The translations under genes were made by a program, and so were the position numbers. A model generated the notes under the pieces. It saw only the letters and a list, made by a program, of their open reading frames with translations. It was not told where the DNA came from and searched no databases. Of a stretch of 64,000 nucleotides of DNA, positions 43,850-53,534 are shown piece after piece. Numbering within the stretch: position 1 is the first letter of the stretch; every line of letters begins with the position of its first letter. The DNA is from G963665545 sp963665545 (GTDB lineage Bacteria; Pseudomonadota; Gammaproteobacteria; Xanthomonadales; SZUA-36), in NCBI GenBank assembly GCA_963665545.2, contig CAXXKZ010000011.1, positions 868,001 through 932,000 on the forward strand, read 5' to 3'.

Positions 43850-44650
43850 TTACAAGCGTTGCAGAAGTGGATTCATGTTGGTGATTGAAGCAGCGTAGCG
43901 CGTGCCGCTCAGTGAGGAGTTTCGCCAAAGCGATACAGGCCGAATTCCAGCCGATGTGCGTCCGTCAACTCGCATCCGAACAGGGCGCGTCGGGCCAAAC
44001 CGATTGCCGCATTGCCTGGCCAATGCAAGGGTCCATTCGGGCGAAAATTCTCCCCGTGGCCCACGCAGTAAATCGCGCCGTCGAATGGCAGCGGTGAGAG
44101 CTGCCACCCTGAGCTGGCTGCGATCGGGCCAGTTTTCAAACTCGAAGAACTCCCCAACGGCGTCGGCGCCGATTCCTACGACGTTCATGGCATCGGCAGT
44201 CTGAAATGCTTGGTCACCCAGACGATGGTCTCCGTGACCATGTGAGTGAGCAACAATAACCGGCATGTCCGTAATAGTCCGAATGGTACTGACTAAGTTT
44301 GCCCCGCCGTCGATAGTTGCGCCCGTATCGACCAAAAGCGCCCTTTCGGCACCGACGAACAGATAGACGAACGGCGCCTCATAGTTTGAGCACTTGTTCT
44401 GACGGAAAATGTACGTGTCTTCCTGGTAGCGAACTTGCTGCCACTCTGTATAGCCAGCCCGCCGGTACTCCGCATCACAGTCTTGAGCACCGTGTATCCA
44501 GTTGACTGTCGTCAGATCAATTAAGGGGTCGCCCGACAGCGCATTTACAGGCGCGGACTCCGGTGCCTGGGCACTACACACCGCCACCCCAAGGCACATC
44601 AATGCCAGAGCACTTATGACACCCGTTAGTTTTCTAGTCCAACACAACAT
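43850..44650 (-). CDS. Exported metallo-beta-lactamase-fold hydrolase, C-terminal half doubtful
   Basis: From ATG 44650, with GGGAGG eight bases upstream, the protein has 266 residues. A signal peptide (TGVISALALMCLGVAVCSAQ) leads into an MBL domain with LLVDTGATIDGG and the metal motif HSHGHGDH near residue 135. After ENWPDRS (near residue 180) the sequence becomes Arg-rich with no recognisable GHxxGS or late Asp/His ligand, while another frame (43909-44157) reads smoothly to a stop. A frameshift or truncation is likely. The substrate is unknown. Confidence 0.6.
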   Translation of the reverse strand: MLCWTRKLTGVISALALMCLGVAVCSAQAPESAPVNALSGDPLIDLTTVNWIHGAQDCDAEYRRAGYTEWQQVRYQEDTYIFRQNKCSNYEAPFVYLFVGAERALLVDTGATIDGGANLVSTIRTITDMPVIVAHSHGHGDHRLGDQAFQTADAMNVVGIGADAVGEFFEFENWPDRSQLRVAALTAAIRRRDLLRGPRGEFSPEWTLALARQCGNRFGPTRPVRMRVDGRTSAGIRPVSLWRNSSLSGTRYAASITNMNPLLQRL

Positions 44651-44690
44651 TGTGTGCGCCTCCCGGGTGGATCCCGCAGATCCAGATAGG

Positions 44691-45788
44691 CTACTGCGAC
44701 CCGTAATATTTGCGCTCCTCTTGCGGCGGAGATCGCTGCAATCGCCCCGATTCAGCGTCAATCCATTCGGCGGCCACTGCCCCGAAGGTTTCAGAATAGG
44801 CCGTCATATTTCCGTCGCGGACAAGCCGACCCATGGCAGACCACAGCCAGCCACCCTGCGCCACGTTGATCAGCGCATCCGCACCGCGATAGGCGGCTTC
44901 GTAGTTCTCAGCTTCGAAGCGGCAAACATTGCCGGCGCAGTCGAGGCCAGGTAGGCCGTTGGCGGCCTCAAGCGAAGATGGGCTGATGGCTCTCACACGC
45001 ACCTCTACGGGCGTCTTGATTTTCATTGCCCGAGCCTGGTCCAGGTTTTCCAATGCGCGCCTGGCCTTGGCGGTCTTTTCGGCATGAACCTCGGGCACAG
45101 GTCGCAATTCGGCGGAATCGACGCCGGTGGCCTTCTTCGTCGTCACGTATTCGAGCCACGGCATAGTCGAGAGGTCGTCGCGGAGCCGATCATCGCCGGT
45201 TACCAGGATCATCGGCACACCCACATCGCCCCAGGCCAGCGCAATCATCTCCGATTCGGTGACTGTGCGATCGCCATAGAAGACTTCGATCCCGAGGGTT
45301 TTGGTGTGCGCGGCGAAGCCGCCGCTACCAGTCTTTGCGTGATTACCCACTGCGACGACCGCGTCGTAGTAGCCAACCTCGATCAAGTCGATATAGCCGT
45401 CGAAGGGCTGGTCACGCGAAACCTGCCCGGCCCGGGAGTCGAGCAAGTCGCGTCGAACGTCGGGGTCGGGGTTCAGACTGCCGTGGGCGTCGACCACGTC
45501 AACTTCAGTGGCGCCACCCTGGTACAGGCCTGCAATCACGGCATTGATGTCGGCGGCCAGCATTTCCTGGCCTTGGGGATACTCCGGCATGCCGAACACA
45601 TAGGACATTAGGTTGTCCTGACCTGCCAAACCCTCCATGTCGTGGTACACGAGAACCCTGAGGCCGTCACTGCGATCGTAATTGGGGTCTTCCAATGTCC
45701 ATGGCTCTGCCCGGGATGCTGAGGGGATGGCCAGTGCCAGAAGGCCGATCAATCCGATGGCTGCGAGATAAAGTTGAAGTTTCGACAC
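44691..45788 (-). CDS. M55 family metallopeptidase (D-aminopeptidase DppA-like), exported
   Basis: From GTG 45788, with AGGAG upstream, the protein has 365 residues. A signal peptide (LAAIGLIGLLALAIPSASRA) is unusual for this family, which is mostly cytoplasmic. M55 motifs: VYHDMEGLAGQ near residue 46, DVVDAHGSLNP, AVGNHAKTGSGGFAAHT near 150 and NGxx-type ligand region EVFYGDRTVTESEMIAL. These provide the zinc ligands Asp, Glu, His and His. DppA enzymes release N-terminal D-amino acids from peptides. It is 40 bases upstream of the MBL gene and probably co-transcribed. Confidence 0.85.
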   Translation of the reverse strand: MSKLQLYLAAIGLIGLLALAIPSASRAEPWTLEDPNYDRSDGLRVLVYHDMEGLAGQDNLMSYVFGMPEYPQGQEMLAADINAVIAGLYQGGATEVDVVDAHGSLNPDPDVRRDLLDSRAGQVSRDQPFDGYIDLIEVGYYDAVVAVGNHAKTGSGGFAAHTKTLGIEVFYGDRTVTESEMIALAWGDVGVPMILVTGDDRLRDDLSTMPWLEYVTTKKATGVDSAELRPVPEVHAEKTAKARRALENLDQARAMKIKTPVEVRVRAISPSSLEAANGLPGLDCAGNVCRFEAENYEAAYRGADALINVAQGGWLWSAMGRLVRDGNMTAYSETFGAVAAEWIDAESGRLQRSPPQEERKYYGSQ

Positions 45789-45902
45789 TCTAGTTCTCCT
45801 GGATGACAACAAAGTACGGGTACGTATGTTTACAACATATCGAGAATACGACGGATTAGTCAATAAGTACAGGGTCTAAAGTCACAGTGATGGTGTACTT
45901 CA

Positions 45903-45916
45903 ATACGGATCCGTAT
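45903..45916. promoter_or_regulatory. Perfect 14-bp palindrome, possible operator
   Basis: ATACGGATCCGTAT, in the 143-bp gap between the M55 gene (start 45788) and the decayed capsule gene. The position, 115 bases upstream of the M55 start, allows an operator role, but no regulator gene is nearby. Confidence 0.35.
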
Positions 45917-45931
45917 GGTAAAAATAGCGGC

Positions 45932-47566
45932 TCAACCTGCCTGGGATTCCCCAGCGCAGCTCGAAGGATATCTCAACAGGGACAATCGGGAAAATTCAGG
46001 GTCACTGACGTGACCGACAAATGTGCTGAATTCTGCCAGCAGTTTGTCAGAGTCTTTTGCATATAATTCAAGAACCAAATCCCAATAATAGTTGTCCAGA
46101 TTACGGTCCTTGATTTACTTGTATGGCAAATGGGGGCACCAGGAGAATGGCATGTCTCCGTACCTCCACTCATAGATAAAGATTTTACGCACGGTATTTT
46201 GTTGCGCCGGTGTCAATCTGCTGATTTGATCAATCTTTTTGAGTACTTGAAAGTATTCAGATTTAGTTTGCGGCTCGATGGTGAACCCAAAGCCACTGTA
46301 CATGGTGGTGCCGGCCAGTATTGATGGGATACCTGACTCTGCCGCGTATTCAACGCCAGCCGTTCCAGCTACGGTGACAACCACATCTGCGATATACGTC
46401 AGACTCGTCGCGCCAAATTGTGCATCCGTATCCAGAAAAACAATATTACTGCCACAATTTGCGAAATAGTCTGCCAGGGAAAGGTCTTTTGTTGGGTAAT
46501 ACTTGGCCGACGGATGCTCCTTGAATATCCAGGTGAGTTCGGGCCTGGTTTTCGCATACTCCAGAGTTTTCTCAACCCATTCGAAATAGTCCTTAAATAT
46601 CATGGTTCTGCTATGAGAATGGGGGTGGTCATTGAAGGCATGCATCATGACAAAAACAAACTTCGTATCGACTGGGGCCTGAAAGTCGTCGCCGAATTCC
46701 CTTTTTGTGCGATATACCTTCCTGTCTTCGCTGTGTGCAACGACCGGCGTCCTTGTCATAGATTTTTCGAAAGGCCTTCAGCTCCTCAAATGCCAAGTCA
46801 ACTTCTTCGGCACTCAATTGCGATAAAAATTTCATATCCTCGGGCTCCGGCCGCCCGGCCCTTTTGTAGGCATCATCCATCGAATTCAACCGATTGAATG
46901 TCACGTCCGGTGACCCGGAAGAACGCAGGTAGACATCGAGCCCTAAATGCAAAGCGGCTCTCGAGCCAGCACGCCTGAAGACAAGCCCACTGTATGTGAG
47001 ACCAGTAATGCGGTGGCCTGGCTCTTTACGAGTGCTTTTTTGAATCGGTAGTAATTACCAAAGAGGATGAACAAATTGAGGATTACGCCTGCATTAACCC
47101 GGCGTATTGTCGCAAGCTGGAACTTCGATAGGCAGGAATCATAGAGTATATCCCCGAAATAGACACCATCTGTGGAAATACTGGAAATGTCATCCTTGAG
47201 GATTACTTTGAAAGCGGCACCCAGGAAACGCAACCCCACAGGAATCAATTCCACGAGGGTCATTTTCAGCGGTATGGCGGTTGAATCAGGGTCATAGGAA
47301 AGTTGTCTTTCCCGAATGCCAGGATCGCCGGATTCGCCCCAGACTATGCGCAGTCCTTTAGCTTCCCTGAGAATGCGCGCAAAGACTGCATTGGCATGCG
47401 ATATGACAGGATGCCGTTGTGGTTCGACAAGCAAACATCCATTGCACGCTTTGCGGCTGGAAATGCCCGACCACAAGCGTCCATTGACAGTGATAAACGC
47501 GGAATATCGACTACTCAAAACAGACCACGGCTCATCCTGACCCGCTTGCACGGATCTTGCGGCCAA
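45932..47566 (-). pseudogene. Broken capsule/polysaccharide biosynthesis gene
   Basis: Three minus-strand segments belong to one protein. Segment 1 (to 46943) ends SHTVGLSSGVLAREPLCI; removing an AG duplication at 46958-46963 restores SGVLARAALHLGLDVYLRSS in the next frame (to about 46740). The frame then shifts back to the 46115-46759 segment, with FVFVMMHAFNDHPHSH, FKEHPSAKYY and GTAGVEYAAESGIPSILAG, typical of KpsC/KpsS-like capsule transferases. A TAA at 46115 interrupts continuing frame (IKDRNLDNYYWDLVLEL) to a stop at 45932. The start is unclear; the open frame reaches 47566 inside the next gene. Confidence 0.7.
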
Positions 47567-47960
47567 GCAATATGCCCAGCCAAGCCATCGGCAGATAGGC
47601 CACTACCAGATCGAGCGCGGTAAACCAGATAGGGCTCGGAAGCATAAAGACCACAGTAATACCGGCCGCCAGAAAGGAGACTCCAATTGCGTAGGCGAAC
47701 AACTGCCTATAACTGACCGCAATTAGAAAAGCCGCCGTAGCCCCAGCCAATGTCCCCAAAGAATGGGCCAGAAAGGGTGATATAAAGTGCTTGGGTTCAA
47801 ACAAATGCATTGAGGCAGCCATACTCTCATAATCGGAACCATCAACGCCTGCCAGCGGAGCAATAATGCCAGGACCCACAATAACGATCAGCATGTTTAC
47901 GGCTGAGCCGAGTGCCAGACCAACAATTACTGCCAATGAATTTCTTATCATCGCCTTCAT
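47532..47960 (-). CDS. Small integral membrane protein of unknown function
   Basis: A 142-residue protein with four predicted helices (about residues 6-28, 63-83, 88-108 and 115-135). From ATG 47960, with GGGAG about 11 bases upstream; GTG 47972 is an alternative. No family was recognised. The 3' end overlaps the open frame of the broken capsule gene. It lies just downstream of the CocE-like gene. Confidence 0.55.
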   Translation of the reverse strand: MKAMIRNSLAVIVGLALGSAVNMLIVIVGPGIIAPLAGVDGSDYESMAASMHLFEPKHFISPFLAHSLGTLAGATAAFLIAVSYRQLFAYAIGVSFLAAGITVVFMLPSPIWFTALDLVVAYLPMAWLGILLGRKIRASGSG

Positions 47961-47977
47961 TCTTGACCCCACTCCCT

Positions 47978-49840
47978 CTACTGCAACACCGGCAAAACAA
48001 GGTGAGACGCAGACTCATCTGAACGGTATATCTTCTGTGTCGCTTTCTGATAGTCGTCTTTCCTGGCCCGATAAATATTGGTGAATTTCTGCGGATTACG
48101 ATCGAATGCCGGGAACCATGAGCTTTGAATCTGGATCATGATCTTGTGTCCCTTTTTGAACGTGTGAAACTTGTCCCACAGGTGAAAACTGATCGGGGTG
48201 ATCTCATCGGGTGTCATCGGTTGAGGGTTTGAAAGGCTATTGCGGTATTTCCCTCGCATCACCTCAACGCCCAATAGCATTTGGTATCCGCTCATTTTGA
48301 CCTCACCAGAATCCGGCGCATCGTTGGGGTAGACATCGATTAATTTAACAAACCAATCGCTATCGGTGCCGGAGGTCGAGGTAAAGAGATTGGCGAGAAT
48401 CGGGCCGGCAATCGTGATGTCCTCTTGCAGCACTGGCGTCTTATAGGTCAACACGTCTGTACGGGTGCTGGCCCAACGCTGGTCGGCCACCATGCGATCC
48501 ATCTTGTTCATCGGTATGTCCGGGGAATAGGGCACGGGCTTTGCCGGATCACTGACGTAGCTATCATGAGCAGTGTCAGGTCGACCCTGCGGTTGTTCGA
48601 AAGACAACTGGAAGTCTGCCTGCAAATAGATATTTCTTTTCTCTACGTTTTCTGGTGGCCACTGTTCGAGGTGGTGCCAGGTGTTGCTTCCAGTTTCAAA
48701 TACGGTTGCTTCCGATGGCGAGAAGGTCCCTTTGTCTTTCAAGTGGTATTGGAAAAAAGGGAAAATGATCTCCTTCTGATAGTACTCACTGTGTGCTGCG
48801 CCGAATTGAATATTCCCCAAAGTCGATCCGTCATCAGCCAACCATCCGCCGTGGCGCCAGGGCCCGACAACCAATATACCTGTTGGTTTCCCGGGTTCTG
48901 AGCTTCGATGGTCCGATAGGTTTCAATTGCGCCGTATGGGTCTGAAGCGTCAAACCATCCACCCACGTTGAGTACCGGTATTTTGATATCCCGCAGCAAT
49001 CGAGTGACATTTTTGCTGGCCCAGAACTCATCATAATCAGGGTGATCAATGAGGTTTTGCCACACCTGGGTCATGCGACCGTTAAAGTGTCTTTCGTTAA
49101 ATTCATCAGTGGGTCCGGCATGCAGATAGAACTCATAATCCCAGTCCGTACCCTTATCGATCGGTTCTGGCGTAGTGCCTTTCAAAGCACGATCCGGATC
49201 TGTGACGACGCTCATCATGTACCGCCAAGTCGCATAGTGGAGGGTGTAAGCGCCGTTGTGATGGTCATCATCACCAATAAAGGCGTCATGGGTGGTGGCT
49301 TGTGGTGACGCCGCCCTCAGCGCCGGGTGAGCATCGATCATAGCCATGACCGTATACCAGCCTGGATGGGAGATTCCCCATTGGCCAGCACGACCATTGT
49401 GGCCAGGTACATTGTCGAGCAGCCATTCCAGGGAATCGTAACTGTCGGTGGACTCATCGGTGCCCCCCTCATGGGTACGAGCTGGTCGCAAATTCTCCCA
49501 TACGCCTTCCGATTTGAACGTACCGCGGCCATCCTGAAACACAAATATGTACCCATCTTCAAGAAATTCCACGCTGGGTGCCATGCGGTTGGCCGGGCGA
49601 AAATCTTCAGGTCCATAGGGGCCGGCGGAATACGGTGTGCGAACGATCAGAAAAGGATATTTTTTTGATTTGTCCCTTGGGGCTGTAGACCACCGTGTGC
49701 AGCGTCACACCGTCAGCCATGGGTATCTGGTATTCGGCCTTGTCGTAGTGCGCCCTGACGCCGAATTGGGCTTCTTCTGCAAGGCCGCTGCCTGCGATCA
49801 CAGTCAATACGAACAATGCAATATTTTTCTCAACCATCAT
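47978..49840 (-). pseudogene. CocE/NonD (S15-type) hydrolase with two frame breaks
   Basis: Exported alpha/beta hydrolase. The 5' segment (49840-49607) has a signal peptide (ALFVLTVIAGSGLAEE) and YQIPMADGVTLHTVVYSP. Dropping one base of the T7 run at 49670-49676 restores YPFLIVRTPYSAGPYG. The next segment has the nucleophile GISHPGWY and VGGWFDASDPYGAIETY. At about 48870 one base is missing; the last segment resumes VVGPWRHGGW with the catalytic His region and a jelly-roll C-domain (to 47978). Reconstructed length is about 620 residues, the family norm. It is broken by decay or by homopolymer sequencing errors. Confidence 0.75.
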
Positions 49841-49984
49841 TTCTCTTCACCTTCACAAACCTGTTGAATCAGTATGTCCAATTTCGTGAGGCTGGATACA
49901 ATTTCAGTGTGGGTCGTGACCCGAATCAGCCCGTTCCAGTGATAGCATAACGCGGTGCGGCACTTTGATGCGGAGTTATGGCCA

Positions 49985-50377
49985 ATGACCAAACCACTGA
50001 ACCGGGCAACCTTGTTCGATCCAGCCACCCACACAATCGGCCTTAACCGCGATTTTGCGGCCTCAAAAGTGCCCGAGAGGGCTGATCCCCCAATTCCATT
50101 CGACGGAATAACCTTCGGCATAGCCACAATGTCCGAAAACTCGCCACACGATGGAGAAAGGCATCTGGATGGTGACGAGGTTCTATACCTGATTTCGGGT
50201 AAGGTCAGTGTGGTGTTTTTGGATGATCCTCAGGAGACCATTGATGTCACGCCTGGCGACGGCTTGGTGGTGCCCAAGGGAAGGTGGCATCGAGTTGATA
50301 TTATCGAGCCCTGTCAGATCGTCTACCTGACGCCCGGGCCGAACAATGAATTCAGGCCCCTGGAAATTGATGTGTGA
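49985..50377 (+). CDS. Cupin-domain protein
   Basis: A 130-residue single-domain cupin from ATG 49985, with GGAG nine bases upstream; GTG 49955 would add ten residues. The cupin core is HLDGDEVLYLISGKVSVVF (first motif, with the H.D/E ligands) and PGDGLVVPKGRWHRVDII (second motif). Metal binding is likely; the reaction is unknown. It is divergent from the CocE gene. Confidence 0.8.
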   Translation: MTKPLNRATLFDPATHTIGLNRDFAASKVPERADPPIPFDGITFGIATMSENSPHDGERHLDGDEVLYLISGKVSVVFLDDPQETIDVTPGDGLVVPKGRWHRVDIIEPCQIVYLTPGPNNEFRPLEIDV

Positions 50378-50399
50378 CGAAACTGCCGCTAGAGGCAAA

Positions 50400-50550
50400 T
50401 TAAGGAGTCTCGCTTCCCTGCTCCCGCCTTCGGCGTAAGGCGGCTGCGCTCGACGGCATACAAAAGGCGCCTGGCCCCTCTGGTACCGCTTGCTGTGCTC
50501 GACTTACCCAACCGGGGCCGCGGCGGGTCGCCTGCGGCTCCAATGTCAGC
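50400..50550. repeat. GC-rich palindromic intergenic sequence
   Basis: Contains a hairpin CCGCCTT/AAGGCGG around 50427-50446. Its beginning, TTAAGGAGTCTCGCTTCCCT, resembles the inverted end of the priA-prc repeat region (27220-27240), with AGTCTCGYTTCCCT shared. Likely a member of the same intergenic repeat family. Confidence 0.45.
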
Positions 50551-50578
50551 TTATTTGCGAATCACCGCCATCGCCGTG

Positions 50579-50950
50579 TCATGCATTAGGCGATAAGTTT
50601 TTGCGCGGCGGTCGCGAGAGGCATCTGGCGTTTCGCCTCGGTTCCAGGCGCTGGTTACCACGCTGCGCCTCGGCATCATTGATAACGCGGAAAATAATCG
50701 CGCCCAATTCCGATTCGCTGACCTTTTGTTTTCGAACGTAATTGCGCCATTGGTTTTTGAATGATTTCGATTCGGGCTCAGTGGCACAGAGCACGACGAT
50801 CCCGGCCAACTCAGGCACGGCACTGTCGACCTGCGCAGGCTTTGGCGCCTTGCTCGTAATGATGGCGGTTGCTCTGTCCTGCGCAAACAACAATCCACTC
50901 ACTAGCAGTAGAAGCGAAGTAACCGTGGCGATTCGAAAAACTGAATTCAT
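50579..50950 (-). CDS. Exported hypothetical protein
   Basis: A 123-residue protein from ATG 50950. The signal peptide has hydrophobic core TVTSLLLLVSGLLFA, cleavage after AQ. A moderately conserved-looking segment is FKNQWRNYVRKQKVSESELG, then AIIFRVINDAEAQR. The last 25 residues are Arg/Pro-rich and unlike the rest; another frame ends AKTYRLMHDTAMAVIRK at 50551, so the 3' end may be frameshifted. No family was recognised. Confidence 0.5.
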   Translation of the reverse strand: MNSVFRIATVTSLLLLVSGLLFAQDRATAIITSKAPKPAQVDSAVPELAGIVVLCATEPESKSFKNQWRNYVRKQKVSESELGAIIFRVINDAEAQRGNQRLEPRRNARCLSRPPRKNLSPNA

Positions 50951-51024
50951 GACTGTCACCCAAGAGCTTCCCAAAATTTGGATTCAAAGACAGTCTACTC
51001 TGAATCGCTGATTTCGCTAATCAA

Positions 51025-53476
51025 TCATGACCCAAAACGATAGCGCAGTTTGACCACCAACTGGTCCACCAGCGGCGAATTCCAGGATCGCCGGAATAAA
51101 TCATCAAATTTCAATAACTCCGTGAACAGGGAATCGCCCTTGGTGTACACCACGAACAAGTCTGAAAGTGGGGCAATTTGCCAGCGATAGCGTAGCTGAA
51201 AGCTGAGCTCCGATAGGCTGAAATCGTCCGGCGGACCTGGCGGTTTGAGCACAGGTATCAAGTTGGTGCCGTCCTCTTCGAGTTCATAGAACTCGTTTTC
51301 CTGGGCGCGGATGCCCACCCACTGAAAAACCAGCCGCAGGTGGTGACGGGCCGACGCGAAATAGTCGAAACTGAATTTAGGCGTCCAGCCCCTGGATATG
51401 AATGTCGTGAAATTACGGTCTTCCTGGTGTAAAAGCCAGGCGGAACTTCGCAGGTGCTGTAACTCGAATTTCAAAGACAAGTTGTGCCCGGGTCGCCAGG
51501 AGAAGCCACCTGCGATCATTGTGAATCTCCCACCTGCAGACTCGTTGCTCGAGTGAATCCTGCCCCACCCGCTGAACGGTTTGGCGGTATCTGTTTCATA
51601 AGCAACACTCCCCGATGTATTCGCCGTCTTTTCAAATGTGCCGTTGCCAAAGCTGTTTCGATCGTCGAAACGTTTGGGAAAGTGCGACAGGTCGAGGAGA
51701 ATATTGTGCAAGTTGTTCAGCGTGATGCTGAGGTCCACCCCGGCACCGCCATTGACTTTGTATCCTTCGCCATTGACCGCATAGCGAGCAAAGCCCTGCA
51801 CGTTCAGGTCGCGGATTTTCTCCAGATCCGACTTCACCCACTGCAGGGAATAACGACCGTCGGTCAGGTTGCTGCGGACCTGGAAACCCAGCTCGTTGAT
51901 ATCGATGGTGTCGTCGTACCAGGACAATTGCACCGTGTGTTTCATGCCCTGGCGCGGTGTGTAATCCACATCAAACAGCCCGCCGAATCCATCACCTTTG
52001 TCGTCGCTATCGGAATAGAGCAACTGGCCGTTGATATCCCAGGTGCCGCCGGTGCTCAATCGGTGGAAATCAATACCATGGACCAGCGCATCCCCATCAG
52101 GATGCGCGACGATGGTTGATATGAAACCCAGGCCCCGATAAGCCGCATTGTAGTCGTCTTCGTACAACATACGCAGGGCACCGAACGAACGACCGTCTTG
52201 GGACAACACCCGATCGCCGGCAACGAATTTGCTGTCTTGCTCGAAGGCGCCCAGCAACCCGTAGCGCACCCGCCCAAATTGCCCGGTGACCTTGGTCGCC
52301 CCGAGCAAGTCGGCTGGGCGCAACAGTTCACGCTGGGGAATCAAAATGTCAGGCGGTAGATCAGGCGGTATTTCCGGAGGCACGGGACTGGAACCGATGC
52401 GACGGGTATTGACCACTATCATTTTCAAGCCGGAACTCGCCTCTGATCGTGGCGAGGTATTGAAAATATCCTGGCCTTCGAGAAAGAACAGGCGTTTTTC
52501 CGGAAAAAACGTTTCATCTGCCGTAAGGTTGAACACCGCATCGTCTGCTTCGACCACTCCGAAATCCGGGTTCAGCGTGGCGGTTAGCTGGAAATTGGTC
52601 GACGGCCGCCAGAATACATCGACGCCTGCCCTGTATTTCATGTCCTCCTCGACGCGGTCGTAGGTGGCTGAAGCATAGGGAAACAGACTCCATTGCTGCC
52701 GCGGATCAACGCCCTCGAAATCCAGGGGCTGCAGCGCGCTGAGAAACTGTGGTTTTGACGACGGCAATGCCGGCCAGGCCCAGCGCTCATTGAGGTGCGC
52801 CACTTTGCGGCTGAGAAAGATACCGACGCGCCGGACGCGATCCGTTTTTGGCATGGGCATCAATGACCAGGGCACAAAATATTCTGCCGACCATCCTTTT
52901 TCGGTGGTTTGGGTTGCCCCATACCAGGCGCCGTCCCCATTCGCGGCTGAAGCGGCGCTCGGGTTTGACGGTTCCATCCATCTGTACGTCGCCCAGGGAC
53001 AGGTTCATCCAGTAGGCGTAAAGACCTGCGCCGGAGGTGTCCAGTGTGAAGGAGACGTTGTCCCGGTTGGAGTCGAAATCATCCCGGCTGGTGAAGCGCT
53101 TGACGATGGTGTCCGCTGGTTGTTCCATGTCGAAAGAGGCGTAGAGCCCTGCGTCGGTATAAAACATTCTGAACGAAGTCTTGTAGGGCGCTGGCGCCAG
53201 TGTGTCCGGATCGATTACTACCAACTGGTCAATGTCCGGCGGCTCAGACCAAATGGCCTCATCAAGGTGCCCATCAATTCGAATCGGGTGCTTTTCCGGG
53301 TCAACACGTCGGACTTTTATAGGGTCGCCCAGGGGGTTGATCAGCGCCACGGATTCGACGACCTGCCCGACCGACTCATGTTGCGGCGTCTGCGCCTGTG
53401 CGCAGGGGTACAAGCAGCTTAGTAGCCAGGAGATGGTCAGTATGATCGGCGATTTGGGCCTGCCTGTCCTGGTCAT
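51025..53476 (-). pseudogene. DUF5916 / CBM9-like outer-membrane-associated protein with a frameshift
   Basis: From ATG 53476 a signal peptide (IILTISWLLSCLYPCAQAQ) and a CBM9-like N-terminal domain (RIDGHLDEAIWSEP; FRMFYTDAGLYASFD) end in the wrong frame after 52960. Removing one base from the C4 run at 52935-52938 rejoins REWDGAWYGATQTTEKGWSA in frame with the DUF5916 beta-barrel-like region (FFPEKRLFFLEGQDIF and repeated amphipathic strands to LRYRFGS). The reconstructed protein is about 815 residues. The single homopolymer indel could be a sequencing error. Such proteins are predicted to be outer-membrane or periplasmic, with unknown role. Confidence 0.75.
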
Positions 53477-53534
53477 TGTGATGATTGTACCGCGCAGCGA
53501 CGACGGGTGAATGCCCACCGGATCAGATTGAGCG

